Of a stretch of DNA of 64,000 bases, positions 8,600 to 17,224 are shown piece after piece (positions within the stretch are counted from its first letter, which is position 1; each line of letters begins with the position of its first letter). The notes below the pieces were generated by a model. The model saw nothing but the letters and a program-made list of their open reading frames with translations, made no database searches and was not told where the DNA came from. This DNA is from Bacteroidota bacterium (lineage in GTDB: Bacteria; Bacteroidota; Bacteroidia; Cytophagales; Cytophagaceae). The position numbers and the translations under genes are program-made. The stretch is from positions 124,001 to 188,000 of the forward strand of contig JAEYZG010000016.1 of NCBI GenBank assembly GCA_023428135.1. The letters are read 5' to 3'.

Positions 8600-9892
8600 T
8601 TAAAAATCTTTATAAGGAATTTTAGTATCATGAGGATCCACTTTCGGATACTGCAACTGCTCCAATATTTTAGATTCTAGTTCCGGAGTAATGATGTGTT
8701 CAATAGTTTCAGCATCATCATGTACATGATCGGGGGCCAGTTGCAAATATTGGGTCAGATATAATTCCCATAGTCTGTGTAACCTCGCCACTCTTTGACC
8801 TTTTGCTTTACCAGCTTCTGTGAATTTCCAGTTATCCTTAGTTCTAGAAAGAAAGCCTTGCTCCGTTAACCTGGCAAGTCCTTTTTTCAAATGGTCTCTT
8901 CGCATTGACCTCCTCTCAAGCAAGGTATAAATCGATCTTTCAGTAAAGAAGTCCTGATCTTTTTCTCCCAGCTGAAAGAAAAGCTTCAGAATATTTTCGT
9001 CTGTGATTTGCTTCTGGTTCTTTACCTGCTTGCGTAATCTTGCAAAAACACCTTTAACAGGAGCGAAGGTAAAGGATATAATTGCAATCATGGAAATTAC
9101 CATGACGATCCAAGGGCCTGTTGGCATGGAAGGAGCAAGGTAAGAGATATACGCTCCGAATATCCCGGAAAAAGCACCCATCGTCGCTGCCAGCAACATC
9201 ATGATAGTAAGGTTATGGGTCCAATACCTTGCGGCAGCGGCAGGTGTAATAAGCATAGCAGCCATTAAAACCACCCCAACCGCCTGGATGCCGGTAACAA
9301 CAGCTAGTACCGTAATGGAGGTGAGTATAAATTCCAGCATCTTTACAGGTAATCCTATTGCTTCTGCAAAATTTCTGTCAAACGAAATGAGGGTAAATTC
9401 TTTAAAAAAGAAAAATACACCTATTAGTAGTATGACACCCACAAGTCCGAAACTATAAAGATCTTCTGGGAGAATGGAGGCTGCTTTTCCAAATAAAAAG
9501 CTGTCAAGCCCACTTTGGTTGGCGTTTCCACTATGCTGAATAGCCGTCAGCAATAAAATACCGATTCCGAAAAAAACAGAAAGAACTATACCAATAGCAC
9601 TATCTTCTTTGAGTTTCGTTTTAGATGTAATAAATTCTACCAGAAAAATGCTGAGTCCACCAGTAATAAAAGCACCTATTAAAAGGACAAATGGATTTTT
9701 CTCTCCGGTTAGTAAAAAGGAAAGGCAAACACCCGGCAATACAGAATGTGCCACAGCATCACCGATCAAAGCTCTTTTTCTCAGAAAGGTAAAACATCCC
9801 ACCACCGCAGAGCAGACGGTCATCAATATCGAACCTGCTACGACATATCTTATGTTCGGATCAGTAAATGAGAAGAATTCAAAGAATTTCAT
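8600..9892 (-). CDS. Metal ABC transporter permease fused to a C-terminal DtxR-like domain
   Basis: Residues 1 to about 285 are an ABC-3 permease (RKRALIGDAVAHSVLPGVCL; GIQAVGVVLMAAMLITPAAAARY). After a basic linker (RLRKQVKNQK), residues about 295-430 form a winged-helix plus dimerisation region of the DtxR/MntR type: ITDENILKLFFQLG, LLERRSMRRDHLKKGLARL, LHRLWELYL, DHVHDDAETIEHI and DPHDTKIP. The HRLWE and HxxAExxEH-like pattern (HDDAETIEH) retains residues that form the regulatory metal site in the free-standing regulators; compare KHRLWE and VHEIAEQLEH in the operon's own regulator. At 430 residues it is far longer than a plain permease. The fused domain may bind metal and tune transport, or bind DNA at the membrane; both are inference. 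Confidence 0.9.
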   Translation of the reverse strand: MKFFEFFSFTDPNIRYVVAGSILMTVCSAVVGCFTFLRKRALIGDAVAHSVLPGVCLSFLLTGEKNPFVLLIGAFITGGLSIFLVEFITSKTKLKEDSAIGIVLSVFFGIGILLLTAIQHSGNANQSGLDSFLFGKAASILPEDLYSFGLVGVILLIGVFFFFKEFTLISFDRNFAEAIGLPVKMLEFILTSITVLAVVTGIQAVGVVLMAAMLITPAAAARYWTHNLTIMMLLAATMGAFSGIFGAYISYLAPSMPTGPWIVMVISMIAIISFTFAPVKGVFARLRKQVKNQKQITDENILKLFFQLGEKDQDFFTERSIYTLLERRSMRRDHLKKGLARLTEQGFLSRTKDNWKFTEAGKAKGQRVARLHRLWELYLTQYLQLAPDHVHDDAETIEHIITPELESKILEQLQYPKVDPHDTKIPYKDF

Positions 9893-9894
9893 TT

Positions 9895-9983
9895 TAAGTG
9901 ATAAGTGTTAAGTTATAAGTTTTAAGTGGTTGGTTAAGTTGTAGAGTTATATACTTATTACTTACAACTTATTACTTACAACT
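9895..9983. repeat. AT-rich TAAGT-type repeat between permease and ATPase genes
   Basis: The gap holds a run of TAAGT-like units (9895-9926) and two exact tandem copies of the 14-mer TTATTACTTACAAC (9955-9968 and 9969-9982) in opposite sense. The two halves can pair into a long weak hairpin inside the operon, which might influence mRNA stability or expression ratio; that is a guess. Confidence 0.6.
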
Positions 9984-9984
9984 C

Positions 9985-10773
9985 CTAAGTCTCTCGCGAG
10001 GGAAATTGCTGTTTCTCCAGCAAATCACCGACTTTGGCAAGGACAGTCAGCTTTCCGCCATAGGTTTCCTGGAGAAGGTTCTGAGTGAATACTTTTTCAG
10101 TAGGACCGGAAGCAACCAAACGCATGTTTAATAATAATACCCAGTTAAAATAAGTGACTGCGGACTGAAGATCATGATGAACAACTACTACGGTTTTGCC
10201 TGAATTGGTCATGTTTCTGAGAATCTCAATAATTGCAGCTTCCGTTGCCGCATCAACACCCGCAAAAGGCTCGTCCATAAAATAGATGTCTGCATCCTGA
10301 GCCAGAGCTCTGGCAAGAAAAACCCTTTGTTGCTGGCCTCCTGAAAGTTGAGAAATCTGTCTGTTTGCAAAATTTTCAAGACCTACCTTTCTCAGACATT
10401 CCATTGCCACTTCTTTATCAGCTTTCCTTGCCCTTTTAAATAACCCAATCTGGCTATACCTTCCCATTAATACCACATCTAATGCAGAAGCAGGGAAGTC
10501 CCAGTCAACAGATTCTCTTTGTGGTACATAGCTCACTTTTTGTCTGACCTCATTCAAATCTTTACCAAATAACTTCACAAAACCACTGCTAAGAGGAATC
10601 AGTCCCATAATGGCTTTGATTAGTGTAGATTTACCAGCTCCGTTCGGACCAATGATACCGGTAAGAGAACCGGCAGGCAAGGTTAAATCTACTCCCCATA
10701 AAACCGGTTTCCTGTGATATGCCACTGTGAGATCGTGGACTTCTAATATTGGATTTGGAACCTGAATAATCAT
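9985..10773 (-). CDS. Metal ABC transporter ATP-binding protein
   Basis: A 262-residue ABC ATPase with Walker A GPNGAGKST (residues 42-50), Q-loop region YVPQRESVDWDFP, signature LSGGQQQR, Walker B ADIYFMDEP and H-loop VVVVHHDL. The VPQRxxVDWDFP stretch is typical of the Mn/Zn uptake subgroup (MntB/ZnuC/TroB). It lies between the binding-lipoprotein gene (gap 21 bases) and the fused permease gene. It powers import through the two permeases encoded downstream. Confidence 0.95.
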   Translation of the reverse strand: MIIQVPNPILEVHDLTVAYHRKPVLWGVDLTLPAGSLTGIIGPNGAGKSTLIKAIMGLIPLSSGFVKLFGKDLNEVRQKVSYVPQRESVDWDFPASALDVVLMGRYSQIGLFKRARKADKEVAMECLRKVGLENFANRQISQLSGGQQQRVFLARALAQDADIYFMDEPFAGVDAATEAAIIEILRNMTNSGKTVVVVHHDLQSAVTYFNWVLLLNMRLVASGPTEKVFTQNLLQETYGGKLTVLAKVGDLLEKQQFPSRET

Positions 10774-10794
10774 AAAGTTCTGATATTTATAGTT

Positions 10795-11724
10795 TTACTT
10801 AAGGGCAGAAGTGATTTTTTGTACATTGCTGGTAACCATTCCGATATAGGTACCCTCAAATGTTCCCTGAGTACCCATCGCGTCACTGTATAAGGTACCT
10901 CCTATAGTTATTTCGTGTCCTTTTTCTTTTACTCCTTTTACTACTGCTTCAATTGCTTTTGGAGACACGGAAGACTCTACAAAAACTGCTTTAATTTTTC
11001 TGGCAACAATGAAATTTACCAGTCCGGTTATATCATTCAAACCAAAATCAGAAGAGGTGGAAATGCCTTGAAGACCTTTAACTTCGATAGAATAGGCTTT
11101 TCCGAAATATCCGAAAGCATCATGAGCTGTAATCAAAACCCGTCTTTCCTGAGGAATAGACTGAATTTCCTTTTTTACCCACTGATCAAGCGAGTCAAGT
11201 TGTTTGATATACTTTGCCGCATTACGCTCGTAGTAATCTTTTTTCGAAGGATTGACCTTAACAAGGTTATTATAAATCTCAGCTACAGCCTTTGTCCAGA
11301 GATGTACATCAAACCAGATATGTGGGTCAAATGCATCGGCAAATTGAGGAGCGGTCATTAAAAGGTTATGGGGAATGCCATTGGAAACCGGAATTACAGG
11401 TTTACTTTTGGCAAGTTTTTCCAGAATTTCTGCCATTTTTCCTTCCAGGTGCAAACCATTATAAAAGATAATATCAGCTTCAGAAAGCCTCTCAAGATCT
11501 CCATGTGTCGCCTTATAAAGATGTGGATCCACACCTGGTCCCATGAGCGCAACAACGTCTGCAGAAGTGTCAGCAATGTTTTTTACTGCATCTGCAATCA
11601 TGCCTGTAGTTGTTACAATTAATAAGTCTTTCTTCTTTTTTGTGGCTTTTTCAGAACATGAAAAAATGGATCCTGAAAAGACTATGAATAATATTGGGAA
11701 TAGAATGTGATTGTACTTTTTCAT
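10795..11724 (-). CDS. Metal ABC transporter substrate-binding lipoprotein (TroA/ZnuA family)
   Basis: The 309-residue product has a lipoprotein signal (lipobox SIFSC, Cys23). The cluster A-1 metal-binding pattern is present: His in DPHLYKATHGD, His in DPHIWFD, His in ITAHDAFGYF and Asp in LYSDAMGTQG. A long His-rich loop, common in zinc-specific members, is absent, which mildly favours manganese or iron over zinc. Its start codon overlaps the stop of the upstream regulator by 4 bases, showing tight coupling. It captures the ion in the periplasm for the ATPase and permeases downstream. Confidence 0.95.
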   Translation of the reverse strand: MKKYNHILFPILFIVFSGSIFSCSEKATKKKKDLLIVTTTGMIADAVKNIADTSADVVALMGPGVDPHLYKATHGDLERLSEADIIFYNGLHLEGKMAEILEKLAKSKPVIPVSNGIPHNLLMTAPQFADAFDPHIWFDVHLWTKAVAEIYNNLVKVNPSKKDYYERNAAKYIKQLDSLDQWVKKEIQSIPQERRVLITAHDAFGYFGKAYSIEVKGLQGISTSSDFGLNDITGLVNFIVARKIKAVFVESSVSPKAIEAVVKGVKEKGHEITIGGTLYSDAMGTQGTFEGTYIGMVTSNVQKITSALK

Positions 11725-12383
11725 GATTCTGCGATGAGAATGTTTTTGGCTACTTCGTTTGAGACAAGTATCGTTTTTTTATTATCAATCAGGATTTCAA
11801 GAGAACCGTCAAATTCAATTTTGTCCATCACCTTAATTTTTGCCCCGATATATATTCCTGCCTTATCAAGGTATTGAAGAAATAAAGGGGAGGTCTCTTT
11901 CAATCCTATTACTTTTCCCTGGTTATGTAATTCCGTTTCTGATAAAGGAGTATGCTTTTTGGCTTTCATTTCTCCCCGTTCATTAGGAATCGGATCCCCA
12001 TGAGGATCAAAAGGAGGGAAACCTAAGAATTCATCCAGCCTCTCTATGAGTAAGTTAGATTGTATGTGTTCAAGTTGCTCTGCAATTTCATGTACTTCAT
12101 CCCAGTTAAAATTTAACTTCTCTACCAGAAAAACTTCCCAAAGCCTGTGTTTCCTTATTATCTGCAGGGCAATTTTTTTCCCGCTGGGAGTTAAAGAAAC
12201 GCCTTGATACTTAATGTAGTTAATCACTTCTTTCTGTGAAAGTTTTTTGAGCATATCACTGACTGATGCTGGCTTGGTATTTAAAGCATCAGAAATGGCA
12301 TTGGTGGAAACGTCTATTTTGCCATCCTCAGAAAGGTGGTAAATCGCTTTAAGGTAGTTTTCTTCTGTATAACTCAGCAGCAT
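11721..12383 (-). CDS. DtxR-family metal-dependent transcriptional regulator
   Basis: The 220-residue protein has an N-terminal winged helix (YTEENYLKAIYHLSEDG, then the recognition region TKPASVSDMLKKLSQKE), a dimerisation/metal region (KHRLWEVFLVEKLNFNWDEVHEIAEQLEH, FDPHGDPIP) and a C-terminal FeoA/SH3-like domain from about residue 147. It is first in the operon and a DtxR-type operator lies just upstream, so it probably represses its own operon when the metal is replete. Whether it senses Mn or Fe is not settled by sequence; the MntR name is plausible but unproven. Confidence 0.92.
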   Translation of the reverse strand: MLLSYTEENYLKAIYHLSEDGKIDVSTNAISDALNTKPASVSDMLKKLSQKEVINYIKYQGVSLTPSGKKIALQIIRKHRLWEVFLVEKLNFNWDEVHEIAEQLEHIQSNLLIERLDEFLGFPPFDPHGDPIPNERGEMKAKKHTPLSETELHNQGKVIGLKETSPLFLQYLDKAGIYIGAKIKVMDKIEFDGSLEILIDNKKTILVSNEVAKNILIAES

Positions 12384-12403
12384 GATTCAGCCTAATTGTA
12401 TTA

Positions 12404-12433
12404 CAAATATATAACAATTTAGGTTTGTCTAAA
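12404..12433 (-). promoter_or_regulatory. Promoter -7 box and DtxR-type operator of the metal uptake operon
   Basis: On the minus strand the Bacteroidota -7 motif TATATTTG lies at 12411-12404, about 20 bases before the regulator start. Just upstream, 12418-12433 reads TTTAGGTTTGTCTAAA on the plus strand, two mismatches from the classic DtxR/IdeR/MntR palindrome TTTAGGTTAGCCTAAA. The operator sits in the promoter spacer, where a bound repressor would block RNA polymerase. Confidence 0.7.
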
Positions 12434-12466
12434 AAAAAATTTAGATATATTTTATTGTGTTGGTTT

Positions 12467-13606
12467 TTAGTTGTTTAATTTGGATTTGACAATCTCTAGC
12501 AGTTTAATTTCTTCAGAATCCCAGGTGATATGTTCCGGTTTTGAGGTATAAAAAATGTGTTGACTTAATTTTTCAAGAAGTTCTTCAGGTTTAGTGGTGT
12601 CGAAATCAAAAGTGATGGATGCATTGTATGGGGTTGTAATTGAAGCCCAAATAGGATTAGGGGGGATGATCATGGGAAGATACAATGATAAGTATTCATA
12701 TAATTTGGTTGGAATACAATTTTCAGTGCTTTTATTGGGAAGGTAGCTAAGAATTCCCATATCAGAATTTTGAATTTCATTTAATATTTCCGAATGGGTG
12801 ACTGGTGCATCTCCTCCGATAAGGTTGATGAATGGATAGTTTTTAATTTCTGATCTTAACTTATTAAGTGTTTCTTTTTTAGGTGAATATCCTATAATGG
12901 TTAAAGTAATATTTGAATTTAAATCATGTAGTTTTTTTATTAGTTCTATTGTTTTGAAGATTCCATAAACTTCAGCAATTGTTCCCGAATATAAAAATCG
13001 AATGCTGTTCTTTGGGTTGATCCTAAATTCTTGTTTAGAGACAGGGATAATTCCTTCATTTTTAAATTTATTCTCAATAATACAGCTTTTGTTTCTGGAA
13101 AAGGAAAACTCTGATTCATAATTCCTTTCTGCAAGAAAATAAAAATCTACAAACGGTCTTGTCAGCATTTCAATAAGTCGAACCCCACTGGCAATTATAT
13201 TTCGGATGAAAGGAGGAAAAGTCGGAGTAAAGCGAATATTCCGATAATAGTTTTCCTGAACATCATAGATCAAAACTGCTCCGAATAACAATTTGTATAG
13301 AATGCTAACTGTCAGAATTTCATGGGTAGTAATGATCAATAGTTGAGGTTTTACTTTAAGTAGAAGTCTGAATAATTTAAACTGAGATCCGATTCTGGAA
13401 ATATGTAATCTGGATTCTGAAAATATTGTGTGGAAGAAGATGTGATGTTCCGAACTCTGTTTTTTTGAAGGAGAAAATCCGGCAATATGAATTTCCACAT
13501 CATTGAGTTTAAGTAATGATTTTGCAAATTTTTCGTACATTCGGGTCTCATTTACCGGTTTGAGCACCGAGGCCAGAAGTATTTTGGCTGTTTTACTCAT
13601 TGACAC
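12467..13606 (-). CDS. Glycosyltransferase, GT-B type (group 1-like)
   Basis: The 379-residue product has a GT-B layout: an N-terminal half with a Rossmann-like start (AKILLASVLKPVNETRMYEKFAKSL) and an acceptor-side region with YDVQENYYRNIRF, then a C-terminal donor half with FLYSGTIAEVYGIFKTIELIKKL, LTIIGYSPKKET and IPTKLYEYLSLYLPMI. The last is the motif that usually contacts the nucleotide sugar (an E in a KxxEYL setting). No signal peptide or membrane span is seen, so it acts in the cytoplasm on a lipid carrier or a protein. It is a lone gene, divergent from dapD with 37 bases between the starts. The sugar and acceptor are unknown. Confidence 0.8.
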   Translation of the reverse strand: MSMSKTAKILLASVLKPVNETRMYEKFAKSLLKLNDVEIHIAGFSPSKKQSSEHHIFFHTIFSESRLHISRIGSQFKLFRLLLKVKPQLLIITTHEILTVSILYKLLFGAVLIYDVQENYYRNIRFTPTFPPFIRNIIASGVRLIEMLTRPFVDFYFLAERNYESEFSFSRNKSCIIENKFKNEGIIPVSKQEFRINPKNSIRFLYSGTIAEVYGIFKTIELIKKLHDLNSNITLTIIGYSPKKETLNKLRSEIKNYPFINLIGGDAPVTHSEILNEIQNSDMGILSYLPNKSTENCIPTKLYEYLSLYLPMIIPPNPIWASITTPYNASITFDFDTTKPEELLEKLSQHIFYTSKPEHITWDSEEIKLLEIVKSKLNN

Positions 13607-13643
13607 TAAAATTAATACTTTTATATTTTAATACATTTTATAA

Positions 13644-14450
13644 ATGAAAGAGATTATTGAAAGAGCCTGGAATGACAGAAGTATATTGAATGATCAGGAA
13701 GTACAAATTGCAATCAGGACAGTAATTGAAGAACTGGATAAAGGTATCAGAAGGGTTGCAGAACCAACTGAAAATGGATGGCAGGTAAATGAGTGGATTA
13801 AAAAAGCAGTAATTCTTTATTTCCCGATTCAGAAAATGAAGGTTACAGAAGTTGGTCCACTTGAGTTTCACGATAAAATGGAACTTAAAAAAGGATATGA
13901 TAAATTGGGGGTAAGGGTTGTACCTCACGCTGTTGCGAGATATGGAGCATTTCTGGCAAAAGGGGTTATCATGATGCCTTCTTATGTAAATATCGGCGCT
14001 TATGTAGATGAAGGAACAATGGTCGACACTTGGGCAACTGTTGGTAGCTGTGCTCAGATTGGAAAAAATGTTCACTTGAGTGGTGGAGTTGGTATAGGTG
14101 GTGTTTTAGAACCTGTTCAGGCTGCTCCAGTAATCATCGAGGATGGCGCATTTATCGGATCAAGATGTATCATTGTGGAAGGTGTTCGTGTTGGGAAAGA
14201 GGCCGTAATAGGAGCAAATGTTTGTCTAACAGGAAGTTCTAAGGTAATTGATGTAACAGGAGATAAACCTGTTGAATATAAAGGTTTTGTTCCTGAAAGA
14301 TCTGTTGTAATTCCAGGTTCTTATACAAAAAAATTCCCTGCGGGTGATTTTCAGGTTCCTTGTGCATTGATTATTGGGAAAAGAAAACCAAGTACTGATC
14401 TTAAAACATCTCTGAATGATGCTTTGAGAGAGAACGATGTAGCAGTTTAA
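13644..14450 (+). CDS. dapD: 2,3,4,5-tetrahydropyridine-2,6-dicarboxylate N-succinyltransferase
   Basis: DapD makes N-succinyl-2-amino-6-oxopimelate in the lysine/diaminopimelate pathway. The 268-residue length fits. It has a helical N-terminal region, the substrate-binding PHAVARYGAFLAKGVIMMPSYVNIG region, and a left-handed beta-helix of hexapeptide repeats (VNIGAYVDEGTMVDTWATVG, CAQIGKNVHLSGGVGIGGVLEP, IGSRCIIVEGVRVGKEAVIG). The GGVLEP motif is typical of DapD. It is a single gene closed by a terminator. Confidence 0.97.
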   Translation: MKEIIERAWNDRSILNDQEVQIAIRTVIEELDKGIRRVAEPTENGWQVNEWIKKAVILYFPIQKMKVTEVGPLEFHDKMELKKGYDKLGVRVVPHAVARYGAFLAKGVIMMPSYVNIGAYVDEGTMVDTWATVGSCAQIGKNVHLSGGVGIGGVLEPVQAAPVIIEDGAFIGSRCIIVEGVRVGKEAVIGANVCLTGSSKVIDVTGDKPVEYKGFVPERSVVIPGSYTKKFPAGDFQVPCALIIGKRKPSTDLKTSLNDALRENDVAV

Positions 14451-14478
14451 TAACTATCAATATAACATTGTATAATCA

Positions 14479-14518
14479 GGACCCTGGAATTTCTTATTGA
14501 GATTTCAGGGTCTTTTTT
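14479..14518 (+). terminator. Terminator of dapD
   Basis: Stem GACCCTGGAAT (14480-14490) with ATTTCAGGGTC (14502-14512), one GU pair, followed by seven T. Confidence 0.85.
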
Positions 14519-15203
14519 TGTGTTTTGTATTAATGTGTTACTTTAGCTTTGTTAAGTTAATTTTCTTGAAATGAGTTTTTTGTAATAGGATATATGTGGT
14601 AATTTCATTTACTAGTTAAGATGAACATTCTGAAAAAATCAAAATTTTCAGAAATGCTGCTATATTCCATTACCTAATCATTTTTACTGTGATACTTCTA
14701 GAACCAGCATTGAAAATCTTTGAATCTTTTTTAAACATATTTGTCGTAGAAATTCCATTTCATGATTTTGGGAGTTGTATATTTTTCCCCTCATTATTCT
14801 GTCATGGTTTGTATTAATTCATTTTTTAACTATTTGACGAATACTATTAACTATTGAAGGTTATTTTTTTATTATCCATTTTGTATTATTTCTAGTTGAA
14901 GTAGATAGGTAATAATTGCTCAATATTGGATCATTTAAGGAGATTAAAGTTCAAAAAGCAGGCTCTGGGGAATTCCAGTTTTTTACGTGATGATTTAATT
15001 CTATTCAAAAATCTATGACCTGATTAATTTTATCAAATCTGGTGGTATGAGGTTCCTCTGAAATTAGGTCAAATGTCTTAGGAAATTATTCAGATTATAG
15101 CCTCAATAGCCATGGCAGACAATAGTTCATTTTTGATTATCCTGAAAGGCTATTCACAAATTTGGGAATCGTAGATTTATTGTGAGGAAATGAGGCGATT
15201 GGT
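14519..15203. other. Gene-free AT-rich intergenic stretch
   Basis: About 690 bases between the dapD terminator and the terminator of the 3-hydroxybutyryl-CoA dehydrogenase gene. All frames are broken by frequent stops; the longest readable pieces are about 20 codons. I see no RNA gene fold, repeat or clear promoter. It may be decayed coding DNA. Confidence 0.6.
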
Positions 15204-15236
15204 AAAAATACACTATGTATTATATAGTGTATTTTT
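15204..15236 (-). terminator. Hairpin terminator overlapping the stop codon of the downstream-reading dehydrogenase
   Basis: Perfect 13-bp stem AAAAATACACTAT (15204-15216) with ATAGTGTATTTTT (15224-15236), 7-base loop. On the minus strand the stem ends in a T-run. It takes in two bases of the TAA stop codon of the gene ending at 15235, an unusually tight arrangement. Confidence 0.7.
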
Positions 15237-16125
15237 ATAAAAATCTTTCAGCTGGAATCAATTTGTCTTTTCCACTCTTGTTATAATCATAAAATCCTAT
15301 GCCAGACTTCACACCTTTATGCCCGGCTTCCACCATATTCACCAAAAGAGGGCAAGGAGCATATTTAGGATTACCTAGTCCATCATGTAGCACCCTGAGA
15401 ATAGCCAGGCAAACATCTAAACCAATGAAATCAGCTAGTTGCAATGGGCCCATTGGGTGCGCCATTCCAAGTTTCATCACAGTATCAATTTCGGTTACTC
15501 CTGCAACGCCTTCGAATAGACTAAAAATAGATTCATTGATCATAGGCAAAAGGATTCTGTTTGCTACAAATCCCGGATAGTCATTTACTTCCACGGGATT
15601 TTTTTCCAGCTTGACCGAAATTTCCATTATTGTTGCAGTAGTCAGTTTAGACGTCGAATACCCATTAATGACTTCAACCAGTTTCATGACGGGTACAGGG
15701 TTCATAAAGTGCATCCCGATTACTTTATCTGGTCGTTTGGTCACAGCTGCAATTTTGGTAATGGAAATAGAAGATGTATTTGTAGCCAGAATGCATGATG
15801 GGGGAGCAATTAAATCCAATTCCCGAAACAAGTTTAATTTAACATCCTGGTTTTCCGTTGCTGCTTCTATCACCAAATCTGCATTTTTTACTCCATCATT
15901 CAATAAAGTAAATGTTTTTATTTTTGATAGAATTTCAGATTTCTGCTCGGGTTTTATTATTTCTTTTTTAATTTGGCGTTCAATATTTTGCTGAATGTTT
16001 TTCAGTCCGGTTTCGAGTGCTCCGGCAGATACATCACAAAGGCTTATTTCATATCCGAATTGAGCAAAAACGTGAGCTATTCCGTTGCCCATAGTACCCG
16101 ATCCGATAATTGATATATTTTTCAT
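15235..16125 (-). CDS. 3-hydroxybutyryl-CoA dehydrogenase family protein
   Basis: The 296-residue product is a stand-alone 3-hydroxyacyl-CoA dehydrogenase. It has the NAD-binding GSGTMGNGIAHVFAQFGY at residues 8-25, the substrate/catalytic stretch MHFMNPVPVMKLVEVI with the active-site His, and the C-terminal domain with NDYPGFVANRILLPMINESI and GMAHPMGPLQLADFIGLD. It oxidises or reduces 3-hydroxybutyryl-CoA in fatty acid or butanoate metabolism. Hbd, PaaH and FadB2 names are used for this family; context does not choose between them. It is a single gene with its own terminator. Confidence 0.93.
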   Translation of the reverse strand: MKNISIIGSGTMGNGIAHVFAQFGYEISLCDVSAGALETGLKNIQQNIERQIKKEIIKPEQKSEILSKIKTFTLLNDGVKNADLVIEAATENQDVKLNLFRELDLIAPPSCILATNTSSISITKIAAVTKRPDKVIGMHFMNPVPVMKLVEVINGYSTSKLTTATIMEISVKLEKNPVEVNDYPGFVANRILLPMINESIFSLFEGVAGVTEIDTVMKLGMAHPMGPLQLADFIGLDVCLAILRVLHDGLGNPKYAPCPLLVNMVEAGHKGVKSGIGFYDYNKSGKDKLIPAERFL

Positions 16126-16396
16126 GCAATAAATTTGAAGGTTTTAGTGTTATCAAAAAATAAATGTTTTAAAATATTGTTATTAAATAAGCATAAAAAT
16201 TAGCTCAGATTTTTTTTTTATTAAAAAGAAAGTATATTTGTCTATTATTCCTATAGGGTAATAGGGTGATGGGCGGTTTTGGGAAAAATTTTATTTTAAC
16301 AATTTCTTAACATTTATTCGGTGTCTAAATTTATAGGTATAGTATAATTTTGTAAACAGATTTAATAACAGAGTTCAATAGTCATTTAAAAACAAA

Positions 16397-17206
16397 ATGG
16401 AAAATCAAACTTCTTCTACGGGAAAATTTAATTCCTGGTTCGCTGTGGCAGCCATCGTATTGGCAATTCTTTTCAGTTTCATTCTTTATTTCAAAGTGTT
16501 GGGTAATCCTGCTAACTTTCAGGATAATAATATTGCAAACCATCCAAAAGAAGGAAACTATCTTGGGATAGTATATAAAGGTGGTTTGATAGTACCAATT
16601 CTAATGTCATTCAATTTAATGGTGCTTGTTTTTTCAATCGAGAGAATCATTACCATTACCAAAGCATCAGGGAGTGGCTCTGTTAATTCTTTCATCAGAA
16701 GAATAAAAAGTCTTCTTTCTTCAAATGATATCAGGGCTGCTATAGAAGAGTGCGATAAGCAAAAAGGTTCTGTAGGAAACGTAGTTAAGTCTGTTCTTTA
16801 TAAATATGAAGGCCTATCTAAAGAGGCTGGAATGAGCAAAGATCAGAAACTGGCTTCAATCCAGAAAGAGCTTGAAGAAGCTACATCGCTGGAACTTCCA
16901 ATGCTTGAGAAAAACCTTACAATTATAGCCACTCTTGCATCTGTTGCTACTCTTACTGGTCTTTTAGGAACTGTAATCGGTATGATTAAAGCGTTTGCGG
17001 CACTTGCAACTGCTGGTTCTCCGGATGCAGTTGCACTTGCGAACGGTATCTCTGAGGCTCTTATTAATACTGCACTTGGTATTGCCGCTTCAGCTTTAGC
17101 GATCATAGCTTACAACTTCTTCACAAGCAAAATTGATGATCTGACCTATAACATTGACGAAATAGGGTTCAGCATCACTCAATCATTTTCAGCAGGTACC
17201 AAGTAA
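16397..17206 (+). CDS. exbB: MotA/TolQ/ExbB proton channel family protein
   Basis: The 269-residue protein has an N-terminal membrane span (WFAVAAIVLAILFSFILYF), a second (GGLIVPILMSFNLMVLVF) and the conserved C-terminal pair of helices (LTIIATLASVATLTGLLGTVIGMIKAF; GISEALINTALGIAASALAIIAY). It begins a plus-strand operon with two ExbD proteins and TonB. With ExbD it forms the proton-driven motor that energises TonB-dependent outer-membrane receptors. A -7-like TAATTTTG lies at 16345-16352, without a clear -33 partner. Confidence 0.93.
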   Translation: MENQTSSTGKFNSWFAVAAIVLAILFSFILYFKVLGNPANFQDNNIANHPKEGNYLGIVYKGGLIVPILMSFNLMVLVFSIERIITITKASGSGSVNSFIRRIKSLLSSNDIRAAIEECDKQKGSVGNVVKSVLYKYEGLSKEAGMSKDQKLASIQKELEEATSLELPMLEKNLTIIATLASVATLTGLLGTVIGMIKAFAALATAGSPDAVALANGISEALINTALGIAASALAIIAYNFFTSKIDDLTYNIDEIGFSITQSFSAGTK

Positions 17207-17224
17207 TCAAAAAGCAGGATAATC

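Noticed and set aside
16233..16240. TATATTTG box upstream of the exbB gene
   Set aside because: No TTG at the right distance and it lies 160 bases from the start codon; not enough to call a promoter.
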